From NCBI RefSeq assembly GCF_030269325.1, contig NZ_BSTD01000004.1:1026458-1090457 (forward strand): a stretch of 64,000 nt of DNA, written 5' to 3'. Positions 1-10,849 of this stretch are shown here, in pieces. Both the position numbers and the translations under genes were made by a program. Every line of letters begins with the position of its first letter. The first letter of the stretch is position 1. This DNA is from Amycolatopsis sp. NBRC 101858 (GTDB taxonomy: Bacteria > Actinomycetota > Actinomycetes > Mycobacteriales > Pseudonocardiaceae). Below the pieces are notes generated by a model that ran no database searches, was not told where the DNA came from, and saw nothing but the letters and a program-made list of their open reading frames with translations.

Positions 1-135
1 ACCGAAACCCTTCGCGACTTCGCGAACCTGCTCGGTGTCGAGCTGCTGGTGATCGACAAGGACACCACGCCGCACGGCTTCGCCGACCGCATCCGCTGGA
101 ACCAGGCGTACTACCGCCTGGCCGCCGGTTTCTGA
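1..135 (+). CDS. araA: L-arabinose isomerase, C-terminal end (partial)
   Basis: The reading frame is open from the window edge and stops with TGA at 133-135, giving 44 residues. The tail contains IDKDT followed about 14 residues later by RWNQAYY, which resembles the C-terminus of E. coli AraA (RWNEVYY near its end). L-arabinose isomerase converts L-arabinose to L-ribulose in the cytoplasm. A sugar ABC importer gene starts 30 nt downstream, so the two probably form one arabinose operon. The call rests on a short tail and the family could be a related sugar isomerase. Confidence 0.7.
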   Translation, partial: TETLRDFANLLGVELLVIDKDTTPHGFADRIRWNQAYYRLAAGF

Positions 136-165
136 CCCAGGCTTCTGAGAAAGGAAGAAGGAACA

Positions 166-1272
166 ATGAAGTTCACCAGAACAATGGCGGGGATCGCCGC
201 CGCGGGGCTCGTGCTGACGTTGTCCGCGTGCGGCTCGAGCCAGAAGACCGCCGACCAGACGGCGGCACCCGGCGCCGCGAGCGCGGCGGGCGGCCTGGTC
301 GGCGTCACCATGCCGACGAAGTCGTCGGAACGGTGGATCCACGACGGCGACAACATCAAGTCGGCGCTGGAGAAGCTCGGCTACAAGGTCGACCTGCAGT
401 ACGCCGAGAACGACATCCCGACGCAGGTCAACCAGATCGAGAACCAGATCACCAAGGGCGCGAAGCTGCTGGTCATCGCCTCGATCGACGGCACCGCCAT
501 CACCACCCAGCTGCAGGAGGCGGCCGACCGCAAGATCCCGGTCATCGCCTACGACCGGCTGATCCGCAACTCGCCCAACGTCGACTACTACGCCACCTTC
601 GACAACTTCAAGGTCGGCGTCGAGCAGGCGAACTCGCTGGTCAAGGGGCTGGGCGACGGCGCCGGACCGTTCAACATCGAGCTGTTCGCCGGGTCGCCCG
701 ACGACAACAACGCGACGTTCTTCTTCAACGGCGCGATGTCCGTGCTCAAGCCCCTGATGGACAGCGGCAAGCTGGTGGTCAAGAGCACCCAGACGGACTT
801 TGCCCGCGCGGCGATCCTGCGCTGGGACCCGGCCACCGCGCAGCGGCGCATGGAGGACCTGCTCACCAAGACCTACACCGGTGGGGCCAAGGTCGCGGGT
901 GTGCTTTCGCCGTACGACGGCCTGTCGATCGGCATCCTCTCGGCGCTGAAGAGCAACGGCTACGGCACCGCCGGCCAGCCGTACCCGATCGTCACCGGGC
1001 AGGACGCCGAGGTCGCCTCGGTCAAGTCCATCATCGCCGGTGAGCAGTACTCGACGATCTTCAAGGACACCCGCATCCTCGCCGACACCACGGTGAAGAT
1101 GGCCGACGCCGTGCTCAAGGGCGGCAAGCCCGAGGTCAACAACACCAAGGACTACGACAACGGCAAGAAGGTCGTCCCGTCGTACCTCCTGCAGCCGGTC
1201 ACCGTCGACAAGGCCAACTACCAGAAGGAACTCGTCGACTCGGGCTACTACACGGCAGGTCAGCTGAAATGA
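166..1272 (+). CDS. chvE: Multiple-monosaccharide ABC transporter, substrate-binding lipoprotein (ChvE type)
   Basis: This 368-aa protein has a lipoprotein signal with lipobox LSAC (Cys22), so the mature protein should be tethered to the outer face of the membrane. The rest is a periplasmic-binding-protein type 1 fold of the ChvE/XylF family. It recognises monosaccharides and delivers them to the permease. An AAGGAA-like ribosome site precedes the ATG. The stop overlaps the start of the ATPase gene by 4 nt (ATGA), and araA lies just upstream, so L-arabinose is the likely ligand; that is inference from context. Confidence 0.9.
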   Translation: MKFTRTMAGIAAAGLVLTLSACGSSQKTADQTAAPGAASAAGGLVGVTMPTKSSERWIHDGDNIKSALEKLGYKVDLQYAENDIPTQVNQIENQITKGAKLLVIASIDGTAITTQLQEAADRKIPVIAYDRLIRNSPNVDYYATFDNFKVGVEQANSLVKGLGDGAGPFNIELFAGSPDDNNATFFFNGAMSVLKPLMDSGKLVVKSTQTDFARAAILRWDPATAQRRMEDLLTKTYTGGAKVAGVLSPYDGLSIGILSALKSNGYGTAGQPYPIVTGQDAEVASVKSIIAGEQYSTIFKDTRILADTTVKMADAVLKGGKPEVNNTKDYDNGKKVVPSYLLQPVTVDKANYQKELVDSGYYTAGQLK

Positions 1273-2789
1273 CCGAACTGCTCGGCATGCGCGGGATCAC
1301 CAAGACCTTCCCCGGGGTCAAGGCGCTGTCGGACGTCACCCTTTCCGTGAACAGCGGCGAGATCCACGCGATCTGCGGGGAGAACGGCGCCGGGAAGTCC
1401 ACCTTGATGAAGGTGCTCTCCGGCGTCTACCCGCACGGGACGTACGACGGTGAGATCCACTTCGACGGGCAGCGGTGTGAGTTCGGTTCGGTCCGCGACA
1501 GCGAGCGGCACGGAATCGTCATCATCCACCAGGAGCTCGCGCTGTGCGGGCAGCTCTCGATAGCCGAGAACATCTTCCTCGGCAACGAACGCGGCAAGCG
1601 GGGCTGGATCGACTGGAACCGCACCAACCACGAGGCCGGCGCGCTCCTGCGGCGCGTCGGCCTCGCCGAAAACCCGGTGACCCCGGTGCGGGACCTCGGG
1701 GTCGGCAAGCAGCAGCTGGTCGAGATCGCCAAGGCGCTGTCCAAGGAGGTCCGGCTGCTGATCCTCGACGAGCCCACCGCGGCGCTCAACGACGAGGACT
1801 CGGCCCACCTGCTGGAGCTGCTGCGCGAGCTGCGGTCCGACGGCGTGACGTGCGTGATCATCTCGCACAAGCTCGGCGAGGTGACCGCGATCGCCGACAC
1901 CGTCACGATCCTGCGCGACGGCCGCACCATCGACACCCTCGACGCGGCCGGCCTGACCGAAGAACGCATCATCACCGGGATGGTCGGCCGCGACCTCGAG
2001 CACCGGTTCCCGCCCCGGGAACCGGACATCGGCGAAGAGGTGCTGCGGATCGAAGACTGGACCGTGCACAGCCCCACCCAGGCCGGCCGGGTCGTCGTCG
2101 ACAACGCGTCGCTTTCGTTGCGGCGCGGGGAGATCGTCGGCCTCGCCGGGCTGATGGGCGCGGGCCGCACCGAGCTCGCGATGAGCGTGTTCGGCCGGTC
2201 CTACGGCAAGGACATCTCCGGGCGGATCCTCAAGCACGGGAGGGAGATCGACGTCCGGTCGGTGCGCGACGCCGTCCGCCACGGCATCGCGTACGCCACC
2301 GAAGACCGGAAGCGCTACGGGCTCAACCTGATCGAGGACATCCAGCGCAACGTGTCCGCGGCGGGGCTCGGCAAGCTGGCCAAGCGCGGCTGGGTCAACG
2401 AGCACGCCGAGCACGACACGGCCGTCGGGTTCCGCCGCGACCTGCGGATCAAGGCACCGACCGTGCGCAGCGTGACCGGGAAGCTCTCCGGCGGCAACCA
2501 GCAGAAGGTCGTGCTGGCCAAGTGGATCTTCACCGACCCGGACGTGCTGATCCTCGACGAGCCGACCCGCGGCATCGACGTCGGCGCGAAGTTCGAGATC
2601 TACACGATCATCAACTCCCTCGCCGCGCAGGGGAAGGCCGTCCTGGTCATCTCCTCCGAGCTGCCGGAGCTGCTCGGGCTGTGCGACCGGATCTACGCGC
2701 TGTCGGCGGGCCGCATCACCGGCGAGGCGACCCGCGAACAAGCCACCCAGGAACTGCTCATGCAGTACATGACCAAGGAACGGCCATGA
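1269..2789 (+). CDS. mmsA: Multiple-monosaccharide ABC transporter, double ATPase subunit
   Basis: The 506-aa product carries two fused ABC cassettes, as is normal for the CUT2 sugar importers. The first has Walker A GENGAGKST near residue 38 and Walker B with LLILDEPTAAL near residue 162. The second has a degenerate Walker A (GLMGAGRTE), the signature LSGGNQQKV and Walker B VLILDEPTRGID. It powers sugar import at the inner face of the membrane. Start and stop both overlap the neighbouring genes by 4 nt (ATGA at 1269 and at 2786), which indicates translational coupling. Confidence 0.95.
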   Translation: MTELLGMRGITKTFPGVKALSDVTLSVNSGEIHAICGENGAGKSTLMKVLSGVYPHGTYDGEIHFDGQRCEFGSVRDSERHGIVIIHQELALCGQLSIAENIFLGNERGKRGWIDWNRTNHEAGALLRRVGLAENPVTPVRDLGVGKQQLVEIAKALSKEVRLLILDEPTAALNDEDSAHLLELLRELRSDGVTCVIISHKLGEVTAIADTVTILRDGRTIDTLDAAGLTEERIITGMVGRDLEHRFPPREPDIGEEVLRIEDWTVHSPTQAGRVVVDNASLSLRRGEIVGLAGLMGAGRTELAMSVFGRSYGKDISGRILKHGREIDVRSVRDAVRHGIAYATEDRKRYGLNLIEDIQRNVSAAGLGKLAKRGWVNEHAEHDTAVGFRRDLRIKAPTVRSVTGKLSGGNQQKVVLAKWIFTDPDVLILDEPTRGIDVGAKFEIYTIINSLAAQGKAVLVISSELPELLGLCDRIYALSAGRITGEATREQATQELLMQYMTKERP

Positions 2790-4006
2790 CCACGACCGAA
2801 GCGCGGCCCGACGCGCCCCCGGCCGAGCGCTCCGCCCGGCGGATCTCGATCAACCCGCGCCAGAGCGGCATCTACGTCGCGTTCGCGCTGATCGTGGTCC
2901 TGTTCGAGGTGCTCACCGGCGGCGCACTGCTGGAACCGCAGAACATCTCCAACATCATCGTGCAGAACAGCTACGTGCTGATCCTCGCGATCGGGATGAT
3001 CCTGGTGATCATCTCCGGGCACATCGACCTGTCCGCCGGCTCGGTCGTCGCGATGACCGGCGCGGTGTCGGCGGTGCTGATGGTGAACTGGCACCTGCCG
3101 TGGTTCTGGGCGGTGCTGGTCACCCTCGTCGTCGGCGCGGTGATCGGCGCGTGGCAGGGGTATTGGGTCGCCTACTTCGGCATCCCGGCGTTCATCGTGA
3201 CGCTGGCCGGGATGCTGGCGTTCCGGGCCCTGACCCTGACCGTGCTGGGCAACCAGGGCATCGGCCCGTTCCCGGACGCGATCCGCACGCTGTCGAACGG
3301 CTTCACCGACGGCTACCTGGGCAACATCGGCCTCGGGCCGCTGGGTGGCGCCGACCTGGTGTCGCTGCTGGCCGGCGTGGCCGCGGTGGCCGGCATCGCG
3401 TTCACCCAGTGGCGCAAGCGTTCGGCGCGGCTGGGCTACGGCCAGGACGTCGACCCGTTCGCGGTGTTCGTGCTGAAGATCGCCGGGATCGCGGTGCTGG
3501 TGCTGGCCCTGGTGGTGCAGCTGGCGCGGTTCAAGAACCTGCCGTGGGTGCTGATCCTGCTGGCGGCGCTGGTGCTGGGTTACTCGCTGGTGGCGGGCAA
3601 GTCGGTGTTCGGCCGCCACATCTACGCCGTGGGCGGCAACCTGCAGGCCGCGACGCTTTCGGGCGTCAAGGTCAAGTCGGTGACGTTCTGGATCTTCGTC
3701 AACATGGGCGTGCTGGCGGCGTTGGCGGGGATCATCTTCGCGGGCCGCCTGAACCAGGCGGGTCCGACGGCAGGCGTGAACTTCGAGCTGGACGCGATCG
3801 CGGCGGCGTTCATCGGCGGCGCGGCGGTCCAGGGCGGCGTCGGCAAGGTGGTCGGCGCGATCACGGGCGGGCTGATCATGGCGGTGATCAACAACGGGAT
3901 GTCGCTGATCGGCGCGCCGAGCGAGCGGGTGATGCTGGTGAAGGGCGTGGTCCTGCTGGCGGCGGTGGCGTACGACATCTGGACCAAACGCCGCGCGGCT
4001 TCCTGA
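2786..4006 (+). CDS. mmsB: Multiple-monosaccharide ABC transporter permease
   Basis: A 406-aa multi-spanning membrane protein of the BPD_transp_2 (RbsC/XylH/GguB) family. The ATG at 2786 overlaps the stop of the ATPase gene. An N-terminal hydrophilic stretch of about 30 residues is followed by many hydrophobic helices; the conserved GHIDLSAGSVV segment near residue 80 and a C-terminal GGAAVQGGVGKVVGA loop are typical of these permeases. It completes the importer encoded with the two upstream genes. A long hairpin begins 9 nt after the stop. Confidence 0.93.
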   Translation: MTTTEARPDAPPAERSARRISINPRQSGIYVAFALIVVLFEVLTGGALLEPQNISNIIVQNSYVLILAIGMILVIISGHIDLSAGSVVAMTGAVSAVLMVNWHLPWFWAVLVTLVVGAVIGAWQGYWVAYFGIPAFIVTLAGMLAFRALTLTVLGNQGIGPFPDAIRTLSNGFTDGYLGNIGLGPLGGADLVSLLAGVAAVAGIAFTQWRKRSARLGYGQDVDPFAVFVLKIAGIAVLVLALVVQLARFKNLPWVLILLAALVLGYSLVAGKSVFGRHIYAVGGNLQAATLSGVKVKSVTFWIFVNMGVLAALAGIIFAGRLNQAGPTAGVNFELDAIAAAFIGGAAVQGGVGKVVGAITGGLIMAVINNGMSLIGAPSERVMLVKGVVLLAAVAYDIWTKRRAAS

Positions 4007-4015
4007 ACCCTGCCG

Positions 4016-4057
4016 GTCGTGAGGGGAACCGGGTGCCCGCCCGGTTCCCCTCACGAC
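4016..4057. terminator. Bidirectional terminator hairpin
   Basis: An 18-bp perfect inverted repeat (4016-4033 and 4040-4057) with a 6-nt loop lies between the converging mmsB and DUF1996 genes. The right arm ends 6 nt before the DUF1996 stop codon at 4064, so the hairpin can serve transcription from both sides. There is no long U-tract, which is usual for actinomycete terminators. Confidence 0.85.
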
Positions 4058-4063
4058 TACGGG

Positions 4064-5506
4064 TCACTGCTTGCAGCGCTGACCGCTGTTGATGCACTTG
4101 ACGACCTGGTTCATCAGCCGCTGGCCCATGACGTTCGCGAAGTCGTCGTGGTCCGAGCGCGGGTTGTGGCTCTCCTGCGGGAAGGCGTCCACTTTGTACT
4201 GGCCCTTGACCTGGATGTCGTGCGGGATGTCGTAGACCAGCTTCATCACCAGCTGCGGCACGTTCTTGAACCCCTGCGGGCACTTGCCCTGCTGGTCGGC
4301 GAACACGATGTGCGTGCGGTGGTTCGCGCTGTCGATGTTCTTGCCGTCCCAGCAGTTCGGGAAGGCGTGGATGCGCTCGACCCGGCTGCCCTGGGGGCAG
4401 ATCGGGTAGTGGTCGGTCAGCCGGTCCTCGAAGCCGGTGCAGGTCCAGCTGGGGCGGGCGTTGGCCGGGCCGTTGGTGCTCTGCTTGGCGTCGCCGTAGA
4501 GGATCCGGAGGAACTGCGGCATCGCGACGACCTTGTTCGCGCCGCCGCTGGTGAACGTGATCGTCGCCGAGCGGACGCGCTGGATCTCGCCGTCGTTGCC
4601 GGCCACCTCGTTCTGGTCGTTGACGCCGGGCAGTTCGGCCGGCTGGCCGGTGCTGTTCTGCCCGCCGTTGTCGAGACCGCCCTGGCCGTTCTGCTTGAGC
4701 ACGCACGCCGCGAGCCCGCCGAGGTTCGTCGGCTTGGCCGCCCGGCGGCCGATCGCGATGGCGATCCGGTCGATCGTCGCGGCGCGCTTGTCCTTCAGCG
4801 GGCCCACCACGGCGTTCTGGATGTCCTGCGGGGTCTTCAGGTCACCCTTGGCGATCCGCGCGTTGGCCTCGTCGATCTGCTTGTCGAGCAGGTCGAGGTT
4901 GCGGTTCACCTCGTCCATGGCCTGGTCCGGGACGTCGGGGAGCTTGCTCGCGACGTCCGGGCAGTCGACCTGGCTGCTCGCCTTGTCGCTCGCGCTCCCG
5001 GCGCGGTCCGGCTGCGTGGCGGGCGGGTTCTGCTCTTCCTCTTCGCCGGTGTCGATGCGGACGACGGGCCAGAAGTAGGCGGACTTGTCGCCGTTCTTGC
5101 AGGTGGTACCGGCTTTCGCCAGGCTCTTGTTGTTCGAGTCGGCGTTCGTCGAAAGGTTGCCGACGTAGTCGTGCAGGTGCTGGGCGCCGTTCTTGATGCC
5201 GGGCTGGGCGATGAAGTTGTCGGGGTTGAAGTGCTGGTTTTCGTTGCGCCCGCAGTCCACGGTGAACGTGCCGCGCGCACCCTTGCCCTGCAGCGCCTTG
5301 TTCACGTTAACACCGGCTGGCACCTTCGCGATGTCGAGGAAGAACGACGCGTCGGCGGGATCCGCGCTGGCCTCGCCGGTGCGGCCGGCCGTGGTCGCGA
5401 CGACGATGCCGCCGACCGCGAGCGCGAGGGCGAGACCGCCGGTCGCGATCTTGGTGCGGCGGCTGATGCGATGTCTGCCCGTGGCGGGGGAGGTTTTCCG
5501 GGGCAT
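4064..5506 (-). CDS. DUF1996 domain secreted or membrane-anchored protein
   Basis: A 480-aa protein starting at ATG 5506 behind an AGAAGG ribosome site; longer in-frame starts upstream lack one. A basic N-terminus (about 20 residues) precedes a hydrophobic segment that acts as signal peptide or anchor. Two blocks are typical of DUF1996: QHLHDYVGN in the N-terminal half and RIHAFPNCWDGKN with HRTHIVF in the C-terminal half. Between them sits a charged, partly helical insert of roughly 140 residues that I do not recognise. DUF1996 proteins occur in actinomycetes and fungi, often beside carbohydrate-active enzymes, and have no agreed function. The gene converges on mmsB and diverges from a LacI-like gene. 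Confidence 0.8.
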   Translation of the reverse strand: MPRKTSPATGRHRISRRTKIATGGLALALAVGGIVVATTAGRTGEASADPADASFFLDIAKVPAGVNVNKALQGKGARGTFTVDCGRNENQHFNPDNFIAQPGIKNGAQHLHDYVGNLSTNADSNNKSLAKAGTTCKNGDKSAYFWPVVRIDTGEEEEQNPPATQPDRAGSASDKASSQVDCPDVASKLPDVPDQAMDEVNRNLDLLDKQIDEANARIAKGDLKTPQDIQNAVVGPLKDKRAATIDRIAIAIGRRAAKPTNLGGLAACVLKQNGQGGLDNGGQNSTGQPAELPGVNDQNEVAGNDGEIQRVRSATITFTSGGANKVVAMPQFLRILYGDAKQSTNGPANARPSWTCTGFEDRLTDHYPICPQGSRVERIHAFPNCWDGKNIDSANHRTHIVFADQQGKCPQGFKNVPQLVMKLVYDIPHDIQVKGQYKVDAFPQESHNPRSDHDDFANVMGQRLMNQVVKCINSGQRCKQ

Positions 5507-5714
5507 GGTCACCTTCTTCGGTTTTCCGGGCACGACGGAGTGCATCTGCGTGCCCGATGGGGAGGCGCGCGGAACCCGGGGGAGTGCCACCGCGGGGCGC
5601 GGGAATCGGGGAACCGCGCCTGGTGTCACTGGTTCCGGCATTGGCTGAAACGGCTCCGGTTCGAGGCCGGTTCACCGCGTCCTACTCGCGTTACCGTTTC
5701 GTTATTTATGGAAA

Positions 5715-5729
5715 GTGAAGGAAGTTCAC
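5715..5729. promoter_or_regulatory. Inverted repeat GTGAA-N5-TTCAC, possible operator
   Basis: A 5-5-5 inverted repeat lies 10 nt before the GTG start of the LacI-like gene, in the AT-richer stretch shared by two divergent genes (5507-5739). The position suits an operator. No binding protein can be assigned from sequence alone. Confidence 0.35.
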
Positions 5730-5739
5730 GTCTGCCCGT

Positions 5740-6576
5740 GTGATCGTTAACATCGGCGCCATGCCCGTGGACGACGCAGGTCCCCTCCGCACCCCGGTCC
5801 GGCAGGGCACGCTCGGGGTGATCGCCACGGGAACCGCCGCGTCGGGGCCGGTCCTCAACGGATTGCGCGCCGCCGCCCGGGAAGTCGGGTACGCCCTCGT
5901 CGTCTTCAGCGTGCCGGGGCGCGGCCGCTCCGCCGTACCGGCCGCGGTGGCCGGCCTGCGGCTGCAGGGCGTGGTGGGCATCGTCCTGCTCGACCCGCAC
6001 CTGTTCGCCGAGCACCCGCCGGTCGTCGGCGTCCCGCTCGTCCCGGCGGCGGCCGCGGACCAGTACGACGGCGCGAGGCGGGCCACCGAGCACCTCCTCG
6101 AAATGGGCCATTCGACCGTCTGGCACGTCGGCGGCCCGGAGGACGCGCCGATCGCACGCGCCCGCGAGCGCGGCTGGCGCGAGACCCTGGAGCGGCACGG
6201 CGCGGACGTGCCGCCGGTGGTCCGCGGCGACTGGTCGGCGCGGTCCGGCTACCGGGCCGGGCAGTCGCTCGCGGTCGAAGTCCGGATGTGCGCGGTGTTC
6301 ACCGCCAACGACCACATGGCCCTCGGGCTGCTCGCGGCGTTCGCCGAAGCCGGGGTGCGGGTCCCGCGCGACGCCCACGTCGTCGGCTTCGACGACGTCC
6401 CCGAGGCGGCCTACTTCGCGCCCCCGCTGACGACGATCCGCCAGGACTTCCTCGCGGCCGGCCGGCAGACGCTGGTGGTGCTCACCGCCGCGATCGACGG
6501 GGTGGTGCCGCTGCCGCGCACGACGGTCGAGGCCGAGCTGGTGGTGCGGGAAAGCAGCCGTCCGTCGGTGTCCTGA
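5740..6576 (+). CDS. LacI-type effector-binding protein lacking the DNA-binding domain
   Basis: The 278-aa product matches the periplasmic-binding-protein-like core of LacI/GalR regulators: TLGVIATG near residue 22, DQYDGARRATEHLLEMGH around 105, FTANDHMALGLL near 190 and VGFDDVPEAAYFAPPLTTI near 215. The usual N-terminal helix-turn-helix of about 55 residues is absent, and an in-frame TGA (5716-5718) lies 21 nt before the GTG, so it is not simply missed. A second possible start is ATG 5761. It could be a degenerate regulator, a sugar-binding accessory protein, or a regulator acting through a partner. Confidence 0.75.
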   Translation: MIVNIGAMPVDDAGPLRTPVRQGTLGVIATGTAASGPVLNGLRAAAREVGYALVVFSVPGRGRSAVPAAVAGLRLQGVVGIVLLDPHLFAEHPPVVGVPLVPAAAADQYDGARRATEHLLEMGHSTVWHVGGPEDAPIARARERGWRETLERHGADVPPVVRGDWSARSGYRAGQSLAVEVRMCAVFTANDHMALGLLAAFAEAGVRVPRDAHVVGFDDVPEAAYFAPPLTTIRQDFLAAGRQTLVVLTAAIDGVVPLPRTTVEAELVVRESSRPSVS

Positions 6577-6593
6577 CCGGCTACCCTGGCCGG

Positions 6594-7714
6594 ATGGCGC
6601 CAACCTGGGGGACTTCGCCGGCCTTCGACGCAGCGCTGGCGGAGGTGGCGCGCCGGGCCGGGGAGTTCACCCGGCGGCGGCACGTGCCGCGGGACGTCGT
6701 CGACAAGTTCCGCCTCGCCGGCTTCTACCGCGCGAGCACCCCGAAACGCTTCGGCGGTGACGCCCGGCCGCCCGCGGAGTTCCTCCGGATGGTCGAGCGG
6801 ATGTCCGAAGTGGACGGATCCGCCGGCTGGGTCGCGAGCTTCGGCTCGTCGGGCGTCTACCTCGCGGCGCTGCCCCCGGAGACGCAGGAGCGCCTCTACG
6901 CCGACGGCCCGGACCTCGTCTTCGCCGGCGCGCTCTTCCCCGTGCAGCCGGCCGAGGAGGTGCCGGGCGGGTTCCGCGTCCGCGGGCAGTGGCGCCTGGC
7001 CAGCGGCTGCCTCGCCGCCGACTACCTCGGCGTCGGCATCGGGACGGGCGGCGCGGGCCGGCCGCGCACCGCGGTCCTGCCGGCGGCGCGGGCCGAGGTG
7101 GTCGAAACCTGGGACGCGGTGGGGATGCGCGGCACCGGCAGCCACGACCTGCGGGTGGACGACGTCGTCGTGCCGGCGGAGTGGACGTTCGTCCGCGGCG
7201 GCGGCAGCACGATCGACGAGCCGCTCTACCGTTACCCGGTGCTCGCGTACGCGTCGCAGGTGCTCGCGGTGGTCAACCTCGGCATCGCGCGGGCGGCGCT
7301 GAACCACGTGACGGCGTTCGGCGCGGGCCGCACCGGGCTGACCGGCGGCCCGGTGCTCGCCGACCGCGCGTACGCCCGGATCGCGCTCGCGAAGGCCGAA
7401 GCGGACCTCCGTTCGGTGCGCGCGTTCTTCTACGAGGCCACCGAGGAGGCCTGGGAAGCGGCGTCGGCGGGAACACCGGCCCCGGAGCAGGTGAGCCTGC
7501 TGCGCCTGGCGGCGGCGCACGCGGCCCGCGTCGGCTTCGACGTGGTGCGCGCGGCGTACACGCTGGGCGGCACGTCGGCGATCGAGGCGGACCACCCGCT
7601 GCAGCGCCACCTGCGCGACGCGGCGGTGGTCCCGCAGCACGCGTTCCTGACGGAAGGCATGTACGACGCCGCGGGCGCGGTCTTCCTGGGCGCGCAACCC
7701 TTCCCCGGCTACCT

Positions 7715-7718
<4 letters not shown>
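6594..7718 (+). CDS. Acyl-CoA dehydrogenase-like flavin monooxygenase (HpaB/DszC type)
   Basis: The 374-aa protein has the acyl-CoA dehydrogenase fold as used by flavin-dependent monooxygenases: an N-terminal helical part with RFGGDARPPAEFLRMVE, a middle beta domain with WRLASGC and GMRGTGSHDLRVDDVVVP, and a C-terminal helical domain ending in the YTLGGTSAIEADHPLQRHLRDA segment. The GTGSHD motif and the conserved HPLQRHLRD stretch fit the HpaB/DszC/hydroxylase subgroup rather than a true beta-oxidation enzyme. It probably uses reduced FMN or FAD from a separate reductase; no reductase gene is adjacent. The substrate is unknown. Its TAG stop shares CTAG with the stop of the opposite gene. Confidence 0.75.
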
Positions 7719-9645
<1,927 letters not shown>

Positions 9646-9664
<19 letters not shown>

Positions 9665-9999
9665 GTGCCCACCTCCTTCGGATCGGGCTTGCCCGGGGCC
9701 GCCGGCGCGGGATCGGGCAGGGGCGCGGTGCGGCAGGCGCGGCCGGAGCCGTCGTGCGTGGTGCAGCCGGGTCGCCCGACCGGGCCGGCAACCGCCCGGC
9801 TGCGAGCGGGCGTGGCGCCGCCGGCCCGGACCGCGCGGTGGGCGGGTGCCGGGCGGCGTTCGGGTGCGGTGCTGCCGGCTCCGAGGGCACTGCCGGCGGG
9901 CTCGCGTGTAGCTGGGCCGGAGGTGCCGCACGCGGGGCGGCCGGTGACCACGGTGCCGCGACCGGCTCGCCGCAAGGCCCCGGGGCGTCGTGGGTTCAT
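9646..9999 (-). CDS. Possible small gene between iclR and the fused glpK
   Basis: An open frame of 117 codons begins at ATG 9999 with a GGGAGGGA-like site about 7 nt upstream that overlaps the iclR stop, and ends 19 nt inside the fused glpK. The product is rich in Pro, Arg, Gly and Ala, has four cysteines and no recognised domain. Third-position GC is lower than in the neighbouring genes (about 86 percent by hand count), so it may be non-coding leader. Its position would couple iclR and glpK translation if it is real. Confidence 0.3.
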
Positions 10000-10013
10000 G
10001 CCGGGTCCCTCCC
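9665..10013. other. 349-nt gap between iclR and the fused glpK
   Basis: Apart from the doubtful small frame at 9646-9999 and the ribosome site of the fused glpK at 9672-9678, this very GC-rich stretch shows no clear promoter, hairpin or conserved protein. It could be a long leader for the fused kinase gene. Confidence 0.5.
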
Positions 10014-10766
10014 TCACCATCGGGACGCGCCCAGGTCCCGCGAAACCGCGCGCGCCGCGTCGCGGACGTGGCCCAGCAGCCGGGGGTTGGGGCTGCCGTC
10101 GTGCTCGCAGATGCGCTCGACCGCTCCCGACACGCCGATCGCGCCGACCACGATGCCGCCGTGGCCGCGGATCGGGGCCGCGATGCCCGCCTCGCCGGAG
10201 ATCATCTCGCCGTTCTCCTCCGCCCAGCCCGCCTCGCGTACCTTCGCACACGCGCGCTTGATCGCCGTCTGGGTGACCAGCGTGCGGCGCGTGTACGGCT
10301 CCGGCGTCGCCTTCAACGTCGTGTCGTAGGCCAGCAGGACCTTGCCCAGCGCCGTCGCGTGCAGGGGCAGCAGGGTACCGACGTCCAGGGTCTGCAGGCT
10401 GTCGTCCGGGCGGAACACGTGGTGCACGACCAGCACCCGGCCCTCCAGCGGCGCGCCGATCCGGACCGCCTCGCCGCTGCGGGACGCCAGCGCGTCGGCC
10501 CAGTTGATCGCGCGGGACCGCAGCTCGTTGACGTCCAGGTAGCTCGTTCCCAGGTGCAGCAGCGTGGCCCCGAGCTGGTACTTGCCCGTGTCGCGGTCCT
10601 GCTCGACGAACCCGACGCCCTGCAGCGTCCGCAGGATGCCGTGGGCCGTCCCCTTGGCCAGTTCGAGGGATTCGGCGATCTCGCCGACCCCCAGGCGACC
10701 CGAGCCGCGCGCCAGCAGCTTGAGGATCGCGGCGGCGCGCTCGATGGACTGGATCGGACCCGGCAC
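10014..10766 (-). CDS. IclR-family regulator of the glycerol locus
   Basis: A 250-aa IclR-type regulator starting at GTG 10766. Residues 4-65 form the winged helix (IQSIERAAAILKLLARG, then GEIAESLELAKGTAHGILRTL); residues 80-245 are the effector domain with the LHATALGKVLLAYD and GIAAPIRGHGGIVVGAIGVSG blocks of the family. It diverges from glpFKD and sits upstream of the fused glpK on its own strand. Streptomyces GylR is an IclR-family regulator of a gylCABX glycerol operon, so this is probably the functional equivalent. Two TTCGACAATG-type sites lie between it and glpF. Confidence 0.85.
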   Translation of the reverse strand: MPGPIQSIERAAAILKLLARGSGRLGVGEIAESLELAKGTAHGILRTLQGVGFVEQDRDTGKYQLGATLLHLGTSYLDVNELRSRAINWADALASRSGEAVRIGAPLEGRVLVVHHVFRPDDSLQTLDVGTLLPLHATALGKVLLAYDTTLKATPEPYTRRTLVTQTAIKRACAKVREAGWAEENGEMISGEAGIAAPIRGHGGIVVGAIGVSGAVERICEHDGSPNPRLLGHVRDAARAVSRDLGASRW

Positions 10767-10795
10767 GCCGGTGACCCTAGCCCGACCGGCTCCGA

Positions 10796-10810
10796 TTCGA
10801 CAATGTCGAA
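10796..10810. promoter_or_regulatory. Operator TTCGACAATGTCGAA
   Basis: A perfect 7-1-7 palindrome in the iclR/glpF intergenic region. It lies 30 nt before a second copy in the same orientation and upstream of the glpF -35 box. It is the likely binding site of the adjacent IclR regulator. Confidence 0.7.
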
Positions 10811-10825
10811 CATCGTCCCCGCGCG

Positions 10826-10840
10826 TTCGACAATGCCGAC
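10826..10840. promoter_or_regulatory. Second, imperfect operator copy TTCGACAATGCCGAC
   Basis: This matches the palindrome at 10796 at 13 of 15 positions. The start-to-start spacing of 30 nt, about three helical turns, would place two regulator dimers on the same DNA face. Confidence 0.65.
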
Positions 10841-10849
10841 CCGGCCGCG

